The position numbers were made by a program, and so were the translations under genes. DNA of 32,183 nt from assembly GCA_031270845.1 (NCBI GenBank), contig JAISXF010000058.1, forward strand, positions 1-32,183. Direction: 5' to 3'. The notes under the pieces are model-generated. The model was not told the origin of the DNA, made no database searches, and worked only from the letters and a program-made list of their open reading frames with translations. Numbering within the stretch: the stretch's first letter is position 1; every line of letters begins with the position of its first letter. Shown piece after piece: positions 16,549 to 24,544 of this stretch. This DNA is from Prevotellaceae bacterium. GTDB lineage: Bacteria > Bacteroidota > Bacteroidia > Bacteroidales > UBA932.

Positions 16549-17655
16549 TTAGTCGCACAGGATGCTGATTTCGGCGACAAACTCATTGCCGACAGCGCCG
16601 ATGGCGCCGCTGTATTTTCCCGGATAAAGCAGCTCGAGGCGACGGTGCAGATTATCGAGGCCAATGCCCGAACCGGTTCTATCATCATCATTCTTAGGAA
16701 AAACGCGGTTCCGCACAGCGCACGCCACCCGCCGACCATCGTGAATGGTTATGGAAATGGAGATGTGCGCCGGCCGCAACGGGCTCAGGCCGTGCTTAAA
16801 GGCGTTCTCAACGAGCGGAACAAAGAGCAGCGGCGCAATCATAATGCCGGCGTCATCGTCGGGCAGTTCTACGTGCAGCGCGACGTGGGGCGGCAGCCGC
16901 AACTGCATGATACGGCAATAATTCCGTATAAAATCGAGCTCCCCTCGAAGCGCAATACGCTCCGAGGCCGTCTCATAAAGCTGGTGCCGGAGCATGTCGC
17001 CGAAAGTGTGTATGGCGGCCTGCGCCTGCGTGGGGTCGAAGGCGATGAGGGCATAGATGTTATTCAACGAATTAAAAAGGAAATGCGGGTTGAGCTGACT
17101 TTTGAGCTGCTGCAACGCCGCGACCGACTTTTCCTTCTCGAGCGTAACCATCGACGCCTGTGCGCGATACCAGCGTGTGGTCGCCTTAATCGCCACCCCC
17201 GCGCTGACAACCAGCGCCAACAGTACGGCGTTGAGGAAAAACGGCATGACCGGAAACACCCTGCGCGGCGCCGGCGCCGACGAGCCGGTGAACGCAGGCG
17301 CGGGGCGCCATTGCGCTCCGGCAAGGGGCGATTGCGGCGCCGGCGTATCGGGCGCGAAATGCTGCATGGAAAGGCTGTGTACCAGCAAACAGAGCAGCGC
17401 CACACAGAGAAAATTTATAAGAATAAACGGTGGTATTTTTTTAGTAAAAAAATAGCGGTCAATAAACCACAGGTAGTTGAGGTAGAAAACAATCAGGCAG
17501 CTCGCCGGCATTATAGCGAAGTGCAGGCTGCGCATCGGTAGCCCCTGCAGGTACGACACGATGGCGGGAAGCGCCATTAAGCTGCACCATATCAGCGCAT
17601 GAAGGGCGAAGCGGCTACGGCGTGAGCGAAACCCGGTCTTTACTAAATAATTCAT
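16549..17655 (-). CDS. LytS/YehU-type sensor histidine kinase
   Basis: This 368-residue protein has four membrane segments (about 18-38, 43-63, 76-96 and 134-155). The loop at 100-133 is Pro/Ala-rich. A short coiled stretch leads to the His_kinase domain with LKSQLNPHFLFNSLNNIYAL (phosphoacceptor H191). The ATP-binding lobe follows, with the N-box PLVENAFKHG (280-289) and the G-box GSGIGLDNLHRRLELLY (328-344). This is the usual kinase partner of LytTR regulators, and the regulator gene follows after 25 bp. No extracellular sensor domain is present, so the signal is likely sensed in the membrane or through another protein. The gene starts 17 bp after the DUF4249 stop, which implies cotranscription. 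Confidence 0.94.
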   Translation of the reverse strand: MNYLVKTGFRSRRSRFALHALIWCSLMALPAIVSYLQGLPMRSLHFAIMPASCLIVFYLNYLWFIDRYFFTKKIPPFILINFLCVALLCLLVHSLSMQHFAPDTPAPQSPLAGAQWRPAPAFTGSSAPAPRRVFPVMPFFLNAVLLALVVSAGVAIKATTRWYRAQASMVTLEKEKSVAALQQLKSQLNPHFLFNSLNNIYALIAFDPTQAQAAIHTFGDMLRHQLYETASERIALRGELDFIRNYCRIMQLRLPPHVALHVELPDDDAGIMIAPLLFVPLVENAFKHGLSPLRPAHISISITIHDGRRVACAVRNRVFPKNDDDRTGSGIGLDNLHRRLELLYPGKYSGAIGAVGNEFVAEISILCD

Positions 17656-17672
17656 CCGCCAAAGGTAAGCAT

Positions 17673-18563
17673 TTAATTCGATACCACATACACCGCCGCG
17701 CTCACGCTGCTGATGCCGGTGAAGATACCAAACCCGTTCTCAACATTGGCGTGCAGCTCGCGCAAGGTTACTTTTTGGATGCTCATACTGCGGCAAAACG
17801 CCAGATATTCAGGTTGGATGCGGCAAAGACGTACCGTGTATTTCCCATAATAGGAAAACAGCTGCGACGTGAGCTCAATGGCTTCACCCTGCGTCGGTTC
17901 GGTTTGGAACGAGAGCGGGAAATCAGGCGCTTCCTCCCCTTCTTCGGCCTCGAATACGGGCGTCGGATTGAGTGTAGCGCAGGCGGCGACAACCATGTAG
18001 TAATCGCCATCGGGGTTATCGAACGTAATTTCAATCGGTTCGGGCATCCCTCCTGCCCCACCCATACCGCCCCCGCCGCCCGCGACGGCCGTCTTCGAGA
18101 AGGCTACATTTTGCGGAACGGCAGCGATTTGCGTAACGGCCGTAACCGGCACGTTGTCATAGAGAAATTGCAATTGATAGCTATGACCGGCTTCGGGCAA
18201 AAAGGCATCGGAGGTGTAGCGGCCACCGGCGCCCTGTGGCGTGAGGGCGTGGGCGGCGCCGGTACTCATGTCGGTAACAGTGAGGACAAGGTTATTGACG
18301 TCATCGCTTGCGAAAGCGACGTCGTCGCGAAAGGCGATGAGCTTGGAGACGGTAACCGCCACAGGCTCGCCGGCATAGAGATAGCACGCGACCACAGGGC
18401 GGTCTTCAAATTCGGCGACGAGCGTCGGCTGGCAGGCCGCCGCAAGCAGCACAACCCATTGGAGATAACGAAGCCGCAGGCGTGGTTTCAGGCCGCCCGC
18501 AGCGGCCGTAACGGGGCGGCTATCAGGCCGCAGGAATAACTGTTTTTTCAAAAAATGTCTCAT
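17673..18563 (-). CDS. DUF4249-like outer-membrane lipoprotein
   Basis: A 296-residue protein with a hydrophobic stretch and lipobox, LQWVVLLAAAC (C44 as the lipidated Cys), then a beta-rich body: FEDRPVVACYLYAGEPVAVTVSK, LTVTDMSTGAAHAL, GRYTSDAFLPEAGHSYQLQFLY and VTAVTQIAAVPQNV. This Ig-like opening and the 'seek value/alternate bound' pattern match DUF4249 lipoproteins, which regularly accompany TonB-dependent receptors in Bacteroidota. The N-terminal 34 residues before the hydrophobic core are unusually long and basic. A non-ATG start nearer the lipobox is possible. A Gly/Met-rich loop (GGGGGMGGAGGMPEP, 162-176) recalls one in the receptor. The gene lies between the receptor and the kinase on the same strand. 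Ligand unknown. Confidence 0.8.
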   Translation of the reverse strand: MRHFLKKQLFLRPDSRPVTAAAGGLKPRLRLRYLQWVVLLAAACQPTLVAEFEDRPVVACYLYAGEPVAVTVSKLIAFRDDVAFASDDVNNLVLTVTDMSTGAAHALTPQGAGGRYTSDAFLPEAGHSYQLQFLYDNVPVTAVTQIAAVPQNVAFSKTAVAGGGGGMGGAGGMPEPIEITFDNPDGDYYMVVAACATLNPTPVFEAEEGEEAPDFPLSFQTEPTQGEAIELTSQLFSYYGKYTVRLCRIQPEYLAFCRSMSIQKVTLRELHANVENGFGIFTGISSVSAAVYVVSN

Positions 18564-18691
18564 TTCTTTTATTTTATTTACTTATATTTCATAACGAACG
18601 CTCACCTTATTTCCCATCCCGACGAGGTCGAGCGAACAAAAGACATAGTCTTTTTCATCAAAACCAAGTTTTGAGACCTGCCGACATAGTC

Positions 18692-18859
18692 TTTTTTGTT
18701 CCCGACGACGTCGAGAGAAAAAAGTAGCATGTCTTTTTTGTTCTCGACGTCGTCGGGAGACGAAAGTACTATGTACTTTTTGTTCCCGACGACGTCGGGA
18801 GACGAAAGTACTATGTACTTTTTGTTCCCGACGTCGTCGGGAGAAAAAAGTAGCATGGT
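18692..18859. repeat. Four tandem copies of a ~42-bp palindromic repeat between receptor and DUF4249 genes
   Basis: Units lie at 18692-18733, 18734-18776, 18777-18818 and 18819-18859 (42, 43, 42 and 41 bp). Each has a T-run, a near-palindrome of the type CCCGACGACGTCGGG, then either GAAAGTACTATGTAC or AAAAAGTAGCATGTC. The two inner-half variants (GACGACGTC and GACGTCGTC) alternate. A decayed relative in the opposite sense is visible at about 18618-18655. This fills most of the 336-bp gap at 18564-18899, which contains no convincing gene. The minus strand has an open frame through the repeats, but it encodes only the repeat (about 14 residues per unit). It may form serial hairpins in the mRNA between the receptor and DUF4249 genes. 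Confidence 0.85.
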
Positions 18860-18899
18860 TTTTGTTTTGTCTTATCTGTTGTAATCATTATATCTATAA

Positions 18900-21692
18900 T
18901 CAGAAGTTAAAAATTAATGATATATTAGGCGTTATCGTCAAATAATTTATATTGCTTTCGAGGATGACATTGTCGATTACTTCAAACTGTTTTGCGCTGA
19001 CGTTTTTCCGGTTCAGTGCGTTGAATACCGACAGTCCCACGGCGTGCGCCTTCCCGCGTGTGCCGAACAGGTCGAAGCGCCAGGTGGCGGCCATGTCCAA
19101 ACGGATATAGTCGGGCAGACGGAAATTGTTTTTGTCGCTCACGGCGTAATAGCTCGTGGCCGCGCCGCCCGCCGGGGCGATTTGATAGGCCCCCAGCGGG
19201 GCAGTGTAGGGGCGTCCGGTGGAATAAATGAGCGTGGCGGAGAAGTCGAAATTGCCGAATTTATAAATGCCGACGGTTTTCAGTTCGTGCGTTACGTCCT
19301 GACCGGCGAAGAAATACTTGTCGGACTGTCCGGGAAAACGGTTTTTGACCTGCGCCAGCGTGTAGCTTATCCATCCGCTAAAGACGCCCGCCTTCTTCTG
19401 CGCCAGCAGTTCCAACCCGATGGCATAGCCGGAGCCGGTGTAAAACTGCTCGCTCACGGCTCCGGCGTTGGCGCTGACGGCGCCGCCGAAGCCGAAGCCG
19501 CCGGGGCGTCGGGCGCTGTTCTCGAACCGCAGCGTATATTCCGAAATGTTTTCGTTGCGTTTGTAGTAGCCCTCCATGCTGAAGAGATAGTCGGGCAGGT
19601 CGTAATTGAGGCCAAGGTTGAAGTGGATGGAGCTGCTGACGGGAATTTCCCCGTCGTCGGAGAGTATCCAGAAATCGGTGTTGCCCGACATTATGTCTTC
19701 GCGTATCACGCGGTTGGCGAATTGATAATACAGGCCGGTGGCGGCATTCATCGTGATGTGTTCGCTAAAACGGTAGTTGGCCGACAGGCGCGGCTCTGCG
19801 TAAAATTTTCCGGCAGCGCCGTAGTACGTAAGGCGAAGGCCGGGAATGAGAGTGAGGTTGTTCTGCCACAGTTTGATGTTGTCCTGCGCGTACACGCCGG
19901 CGAGGAAGGCCTTGCCGCCCTTCGCGAGCAGCGTTGCCGTGTCGCTTTGCGCGTAGCTGTAGTCGATGTTGTAGAAGGTGGCGAACCCGCCGGCGGCGAG
20001 CACGTGGCTTTCGTTGAGCGAATATTTCCAGTCGTTCTTGAGGCTGTAGTCCATGAGGTTGTTCTCTTCCAGCGTGCCGGATTTGAAGTTGAACGTGGTG
20101 TCGTTCCTCACCATCGTGGTAGAGCGGGTCTGGTCGCGCGTGCTGTAGAAATGGGAGAAGCTCAGCAGCGTGTTGGAGGTTAATTTCTCGTTCCATGTCC
20201 TCGCCCAGCGCAGGCTGACTCCGGTGTTGCCGTAGTTTTCGTAGTTGGTGTTTTCCATGGAGAATGAGGGCATCGCGCCGCCGCCCATACCGCCTCCGCC
20301 GCCTCCGCCGCCCGGAAAACTGAACTGCGGTGTGTTGTCCACATAGTCCGTGCCATTAAAAAAGCTCAGCGAAAACATGTCGTCTGCCGTGGGGCGATAA
20401 GTGAGTTTGGCATTCAGGTCGTAGAAATAGGAGTCGGGCATTTCCATCTGCATGCCGCGTCCGCCGGGGCGGGATACGACAGGCGTAGAGATGGTTTCGT
20501 CGTCGCTGCTGCCGCCTATTTTGCCGTACAGATAGCCCTGATATGACCGCCGGAAGGCGAACAGCGACGTGAACTTGCTGCCGACAGGCGCTTCCGCGTA
20601 AGCGTTTACGCTAAGCAGGTTGATTTCGCCGCCTGCGGCAAATTTTTTGGCATTGCCGTCTTTCGCTGTAATTTCGGTAACGCTCGAGAGGCGCCCGCCG
20701 TACTTCGCCGCAAAGCCGCCCTTGTAGAGCTGGACGTCTTTTACGGCATTGGCGTTAAAGGCGCTGTAGAAGCCGTGCAGATGATCGACGTAATAGACCG
20801 TGAAGCCGTCATAGACGATGAGGTTCTGGTCGGGTGTGCCGCCGCGGACATACATGCCCGAACTGTTTTCGTTCGATGCGCTCACGCCGGGCATCAGCTG
20901 GAAGCCGCGCATAATGTCCTTCTCGCCCAAATTGGGAAGCACTTTCAGTGCGATGGGCGACATTTTCATGGTGTGTTCTACGGTGGATTGCTGCAGCGCC
21001 TTGTCGTCCTTCCGCCCGATGATGAATACTTCGGCAATCGTCAGCGGCTGCACCTCAAGTTCGATGCGCAGGGGCGGGTTTTCCGCCGCCGGCTCCAGCT
21101 CGATGTGCTGCGTCTGGTAGCCGATATATTGCACGACGACAGTAGCGGTGTCGGAAGGGGTTTGCTCCAGAATGAAATACCCGTTGGCGTCGGCCGTCAC
21201 GCCTTTCGTGGTGCCGAATACCGACACCCACGCGAAAGGGATACGCTCGCCGTTGGCCACATCGAAAATGTTGCCGGTAAGCGTGAAATTCCTTTTGACA
21301 GGCTGCACGCTGCCTTTGCTTGATCGCTTGATGATTTGCTTTTCGACCGCTTCGCCGGCCTTTTTGTTCTTCAGCTGTTCCAGATGCTCGCGGTTGCGGG
21401 CGATGTAGATATAGCCGTCGTCGCTTATCCACGTTTCCATGTCCCAGGCGTGGCGAAACATCTTCAACATCCCGCCGATGGTTTTTTCTTCCGACGGGTT
21501 TACCGACGTGGTGTAACGCGCCACGTGCGACGAATCATATACAAACCGGATATTTTTGTCTTTCCCGATTCGGTTAAGGATGTCGTCAAGTCGTCCGCGA
21601 TAGTCTTCGTTGATGCGCAATCCCTCGATGGTTTGCGCTTGCAGGGTAATACCCGTGAGCATCGCCGCAATAATATATACCTCTCTTCTCAT
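18900..21692 (-). CDS. TonB-dependent outer-membrane receptor with STN-like and carboxypeptidase-regulatory-like domains
   Basis: I start at ATG 21692 (930 residues, MRREVYIIAAMLTGITLQAQ), which gives a clean signal peptide and lies just after a promoter box. An open frame continues upstream to 21866, but that part precedes the promoter. Domains: an STN-like region at about 25-100; a carboxypeptidase-regulatory-like domain at 136-212 (FTLTGNIFDVANGERIPFA to YIGYQTQHIEL); a plug at about 235-350 (MYVRGGTPDQNLIVYDGFTVY, KGGFAAKYGGRLSSV); and a beta-barrel to the terminal Phe (SLIFNF). It should import a ligand across the outer membrane using TonB energy. An STN-type domain often implies signalling to an anti-sigma factor, but none is nearby. 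A Gly/Met-rich loop at 461-475 is unusual. Downstream are DUF4249, a kinase and a LytTR regulator. Ligand unknown. Confidence 0.93.
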   Translation of the reverse strand: MRREVYIIAAMLTGITLQAQTIEGLRINEDYRGRLDDILNRIGKDKNIRFVYDSSHVARYTTSVNPSEEKTIGGMLKMFRHAWDMETWISDDGYIYIARNREHLEQLKNKKAGEAVEKQIIKRSSKGSVQPVKRNFTLTGNIFDVANGERIPFAWVSVFGTTKGVTADANGYFILEQTPSDTATVVVQYIGYQTQHIELEPAAENPPLRIELEVQPLTIAEVFIIGRKDDKALQQSTVEHTMKMSPIALKVLPNLGEKDIMRGFQLMPGVSASNENSSGMYVRGGTPDQNLIVYDGFTVYYVDHLHGFYSAFNANAVKDVQLYKGGFAAKYGGRLSSVTEITAKDGNAKKFAAGGEINLLSVNAYAEAPVGSKFTSLFAFRRSYQGYLYGKIGGSSDDETISTPVVSRPGGRGMQMEMPDSYFYDLNAKLTYRPTADDMFSLSFFNGTDYVDNTPQFSFPGGGGGGGGMGGGAMPSFSMENTNYENYGNTGVSLRWARTWNEKLTSNTLLSFSHFYSTRDQTRSTTMVRNDTTFNFKSGTLEENNLMDYSLKNDWKYSLNESHVLAAGGFATFYNIDYSYAQSDTATLLAKGGKAFLAGVYAQDNIKLWQNNLTLIPGLRLTYYGAAGKFYAEPRLSANYRFSEHITMNAATGLYYQFANRVIREDIMSGNTDFWILSDDGEIPVSSSIHFNLGLNYDLPDYLFSMEGYYKRNENISEYTLRFENSARRPGGFGFGGAVSANAGAVSEQFYTGSGYAIGLELLAQKKAGVFSGWISYTLAQVKNRFPGQSDKYFFAGQDVTHELKTVGIYKFGNFDFSATLIYSTGRPYTAPLGAYQIAPAGGAATSYYAVSDKNNFRLPDYIRLDMAATWRFDLFGTRGKAHAVGLSVFNALNRKNVSAKQFEVIDNVILESNINYLTITPNISLIFNF

Positions 21693-21715
21693 TTTATATA
21701 ATAGCATTCGGAGTG

Positions 21716-21723
21716 CAAATATA
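21716..21723 (-). promoter_or_regulatory. Candidate -7 promoter box for the TonB-receptor operon
   Basis: CAAATATA on the plus strand reads TATATTTG on the minus strand, a full match to TAnnTTTG. It is 23 bp upstream of the ATG at 21692, which supports that start over the upstream in-frame options. No clear -33 TTTG was seen. Confidence 0.55.
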
Positions 21724-21829
21724 GGCGCCGGTTCTATGCGCACTACAGATATGCCGACGGAAAGAGCGATTTTATCGACAAAAGACGCTCCGCGCGGTGA
21801 AGGGCGCTTCGCACGATGGAAAGCTAAAA

Positions 21830-21878
21830 GGATGAAAATGGATGAAAGTATAAAAATACCTTTCATCCATTTTCATCC
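21830..21878 (-). terminator. Long hairpin downstream of dnaA, probable terminator
   Basis: Perfect 19-bp arms, GGATGAAAATGGATGAAAG at 21830-21848 and its complement at 21860-21878, surround an 11-bp loop. On the minus strand the stem is followed by TTTTAGCTTT, so it can terminate dnaA, whose stop is 30 bp upstream at 21909. It also separates dnaA from the receptor operon promoter. The arm contains GGATGAAA twice, the same core as in the terminator at 15761. Confidence 0.7.
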
Positions 21879-21908
21879 CTTTATCGCGCGGGTCGCCTTT
21901 CAGCTATT

Positions 21909-23333
21909 TCACCAGTCGGATTTCAACCGCTTTTCAATATCGGATATGTATTGTTTGAACTGCCGGTCGGTTGCCATTAAATCGCATACGGTATTGTAGG
22001 AATGGAGGACTGTGGCATGATCTTTTCCGCCGATTTGCACGCCGATAGAAGCTAACGACTCTTTTGTCATGTTCCGGCTTAAGTACATGGCAATTTGGCG
22101 GGCTTGCACAATCTCCCGTTTTCGGGATTTCGACACGATGCTGTCGGGCGCGAGGTTGAAGTAGGCCGATACGGTCTTTTTGATGTCATTAATTGAAATT
22201 TCGTATTGCGCGGCGCTCACCAATTTTTCGGTAATTTCTTCCGCCAGATCCTGCGTAATTGCTTTTTTATTGAATGTCGCCTGCGCCAGCAGCGACCGCA
22301 GGGCGCCTTCCAGTTCGCGGATATTGGTCGAAATCCGTTCGGCAATATACTCGACAACATTGTCTTCGATTTGCATACCATCGAGGTATGCTTTGGTTTT
22401 CAGGACAGCTATTCGCGTCGCATAATCGGGCGTTTGCAGCTCGGCCGACAAGCCCCATTTGAAGCGTCCCAGCAGCCGGTGCTCCAGCCCCTGCAAATCG
22501 ACCGGCGCCTTGTCCGATGTCAAAATCAATTGTTTGCCCGATTGATGCAGGTAGTTGAATATATGAAAAAATGCGTTTTGCGTGCCTTCTTTGCCGGCAA
22601 ATTCATGCACATCGTCCAGAATCAACACATCCATCTGCTGGTAAAAATGCAGGAAATCGTTCAGTTTGTTATTCTTTATCTGGGCGTCTATATATTGCGT
22701 CTGGAAACGGTTGGCGGTAACGTAGAGGACAATTTTTTCGGGGAATGCTTCCTTAACGGCAATTCCGATGGCCTGCGCCAGATGCGTTTTTCCCAGCCCC
22801 GACGCGCCGTACAGAAATAGCGGGTTGAAGGCCGTGCGTCCCGGATTTTCGGCAATGCTCAGGCCGGCGGCGCGCGCCAGCCGGTTGCAGTCGCCCTCTA
22901 TGAAATTCGAAAACGAATAGTCGGGGTTAAGCTGCGAGTCGATTTGCAGCTGTTGAATTCCCGGAATAATATGATAAGGCGGGAGATTTCTTCCTTCATC
23001 GAGCCTGTTCTGCACCGGCGGGTTCTTCGGCGGCTTTTGCCCTTTGGGCGGGTAGAGCACCGGCAAACCGTCTTTCACTATGCGTACGCTGTACTCCAAT
23101 TGTGCATTTAGCCCCAGTTCTTTTCGCAGCGCTTTACTGATTAAATCAATATAAGTCTCCTCAAGAAATTCATAAAAGTAAGCGCTCGGCACTTCAATGG
23201 TCAGCACATTATCCTTTAACTGGAGTGGAACTATCGGGTCGAACCATGTTTTGAAACTTTGGGGAGAGATGTTATCCCGTATCACATGGAGACAGTTATT
23301 CCATACCTGTTGATAGTTTTCAATCGGATGCAT
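21909..23333 (-). CDS. dnaA: Chromosomal replication initiator protein DnaA
   Basis: A 474-residue protein with all four DnaA domains. Domain I is at 1-90 (YQQVWNNCLHVIRDNISPQSFKTWF). A Pro/Lys-rich linker covers about 95-135. The AAA+ core opens with NPDYSFSNFIEG and has Walker A GASGLGKT (176-183) and Walker B VLILDDVHEFAGKEG (about 236-250). Arg-rich sensor regions follow (GLEHRLLGRFKWGL, ISTNIRELEGALRSL). The C-terminal DNA-binding helices hold SRKREIVQARQIAMYLSR and the signature GGKDHATVLHSYN. It unwinds oriC and loads the replisome. The MCE gene is upstream on the same strand, 251 bp away. No clear DnaA box was found in that gap. Confidence 0.98.
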   Translation of the reverse strand: MHPIENYQQVWNNCLHVIRDNISPQSFKTWFDPIVPLQLKDNVLTIEVPSAYFYEFLEETYIDLISKALRKELGLNAQLEYSVRIVKDGLPVLYPPKGQKPPKNPPVQNRLDEGRNLPPYHIIPGIQQLQIDSQLNPDYSFSNFIEGDCNRLARAAGLSIAENPGRTAFNPLFLYGASGLGKTHLAQAIGIAVKEAFPEKIVLYVTANRFQTQYIDAQIKNNKLNDFLHFYQQMDVLILDDVHEFAGKEGTQNAFFHIFNYLHQSGKQLILTSDKAPVDLQGLEHRLLGRFKWGLSAELQTPDYATRIAVLKTKAYLDGMQIEDNVVEYIAERISTNIRELEGALRSLLAQATFNKKAITQDLAEEITEKLVSAAQYEISINDIKKTVSAYFNLAPDSIVSKSRKREIVQARQIAMYLSRNMTKESLASIGVQIGGKDHATVLHSYNTVCDLMATDRQFKQYISDIEKRLKSDW

Positions 23334-23584
23334 AGTGTAAAGAGTTTTTTAAGTGTTGATAGAATAATTTAACTTCGAGTGGCAAAATTGAAAAAAATAT
23401 TTTGGAAAAAAAATAGGGCTTTGTATTGCAAATATCAAAAAAATTATAACCTGTTTGTTTTCAGTTTCTAAAAAGATAAAGATTTTATGTTAATTTTTTT
23501 GTCATCAAAATCACGGATTTTTATATCGTTGGTTTCCAAGTAATATTTTTTTTGCTCACAAAATAAATTTTGTCGCATCCGAAA
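23334..23584. other. AT-rich 251-bp gap upstream of dnaA
   Basis: This stretch is much richer in A/T than its neighbours, with many A- and T-runs. It contains a short palindrome (ACAAAAT-AA-ATTTTGT, 23558-23573) just after the MCE stop, and TGTTGATAG near 23357, which is a poor match to a DnaA box. I found no perfect TTATCCACA or TGTGGATAA and no perfect TAnnTTTG box on the minus strand. It must contain the dnaA leader, and probably its promoter. Confidence 0.5.
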
Positions 23585-24502
23585 TTAGAACAGCGATAGT
23601 TTGACATACTTTTTCGGGTTTGCCTGCAAATCGTTAATCAGCGCATCCAAATCTTTTAAAGTAACCGACAGGCGTTGATATAATTCATCATTATACAATA
23701 GCTGCCCGACCGTGCCCGTGGTATCGGAAGCCTGCGCCAACAGCCGGTTTAAGTGTTCAACTGTGCCTTTAAGGTTCGACCGGGCAAGCGAATCGGAGAT
23801 TTGTTCCAGATTTAGAATTACGGTCTCAATATGTTGTGTGCTGTTGCGCAGCGAAGCGGTAAACGCATCCGCATTTTCGAGTGTATTGCCCAGGTGGTCT
23901 TTTTGTGAATCGACAACGCCGGCGATATGCTCAATGTGTTTCATCGTTTTGCTTAACGACCGGATGCTTTCGTCCAACTCCTGCTGATTTTCTTCGTTGA
24001 GGATGTGATTGACCGTCGCCACCGTGATATTCAGGTTGCTTAGCAGTACATCCAATTTGTTTTTGATAGGCGTCAGCTCGTTTACCATCATGGTCATCAT
24101 ATCCGATGCCACGCTCGATTTGAGATACTCCTTCGTCTTCGCAAGTTTCGGGCTGTGGCTTACGAGTATGCGCAGGGCTTTGGATCCCATAATGTCGGCG
24201 CCGTATATTTCGGCCGTCGAATTTTCGGGAATGCCGTAGCGGTTATCGACGCGCAGGGTTACCAGGAACGACTGCTCGTCCCTGTCGAACGCAATTTTGA
24301 CCACGCTCCCCACTTTCAAACCCTTTAAAAACACGGGCGCCGACGGCGTCAATCCCTCGACGTTTTCGTAGGCGGCGTAGTAAACGTTATACGTATGGAA
24401 CAGGTCGCGTCCCTTAAGAAAGTTGAAGACCAAATACAATCCTACAAGGATCGTTAAGGCATAAACTCCTATTTTTACTTCTTTACTGATTTTTAATTTC
24501 AT
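23585..24502 (-). CDS. MCE/MlaD-family lipid-transport protein
   Basis: A 305-residue protein anchored by one N-terminal membrane segment (VKIGVYALTILVGLYLVFNFL, about 9-29). One MCE domain follows at about 38-115 (YNVYYAAYENVEGLTPSAPVFLKGLKVGSV, GADIMGSKALRIL). The rest is a long helical, coiled-coil-like tail with regular Leu/Ile spacing, then a conserved-looking end NPKKYVKLSLF. MCE proteins form hexameric rings that ferry phospholipids between inner and outer membranes. Usual partners (MlaE permease, MlaF ATPase) are not adjacent. It follows the amidase by 39 bp, an arrangement that suggests one envelope-maintenance operon. Which lipid it carries cannot be told. Confidence 0.92.
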   Translation of the reverse strand: MKLKISKEVKIGVYALTILVGLYLVFNFLKGRDLFHTYNVYYAAYENVEGLTPSAPVFLKGLKVGSVVKIAFDRDEQSFLVTLRVDNRYGIPENSTAEIYGADIMGSKALRILVSHSPKLAKTKEYLKSSVASDMMTMMVNELTPIKNKLDVLLSNLNITVATVNHILNEENQQELDESIRSLSKTMKHIEHIAGVVDSQKDHLGNTLENADAFTASLRNSTQHIETVILNLEQISDSLARSNLKGTVEHLNRLLAQASDTTGTVGQLLYNDELYQRLSVTLKDLDALINDLQANPKKYVKLSLF

Positions 24503-24523
24503 TGCTTTATTTGTTTAGTTGTA

Positions 24524-24544
24524 TTCATTAATCATTAACCATTA
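24524..24544. repeat. Degenerate heptamer triplet between amidase and MCE genes
   Basis: TTCATTA, ATCATTA and ACCATTA follow one another with a 7-bp period. The last unit includes the complement of the amidase stop codon (24542-24544). The array spans over half of the 39-bp gap between these two minus-strand genes. Confidence 0.45.

Noticed and set aside
18602-18856. 84-codon minus-strand frame in the receptor-DUF4249 gap
   Set aside because: It only translates the 42-bp tandem repeat (SPDDVGNKK-like units), and a frame on the other strand is equally open. No signal or start context supports a protein.
18692-18859. CRISPR-like array
   Set aside because: Units are directly adjacent with no unique spacers, and no cas genes are in the window.
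21693-21866. N-terminal extension of the TonB receptor by 58 residues
   Set aside because: It would lie upstream of the promoter box at 21716-21723, overlap the dnaA terminator hairpin, and place the signal peptide internally.
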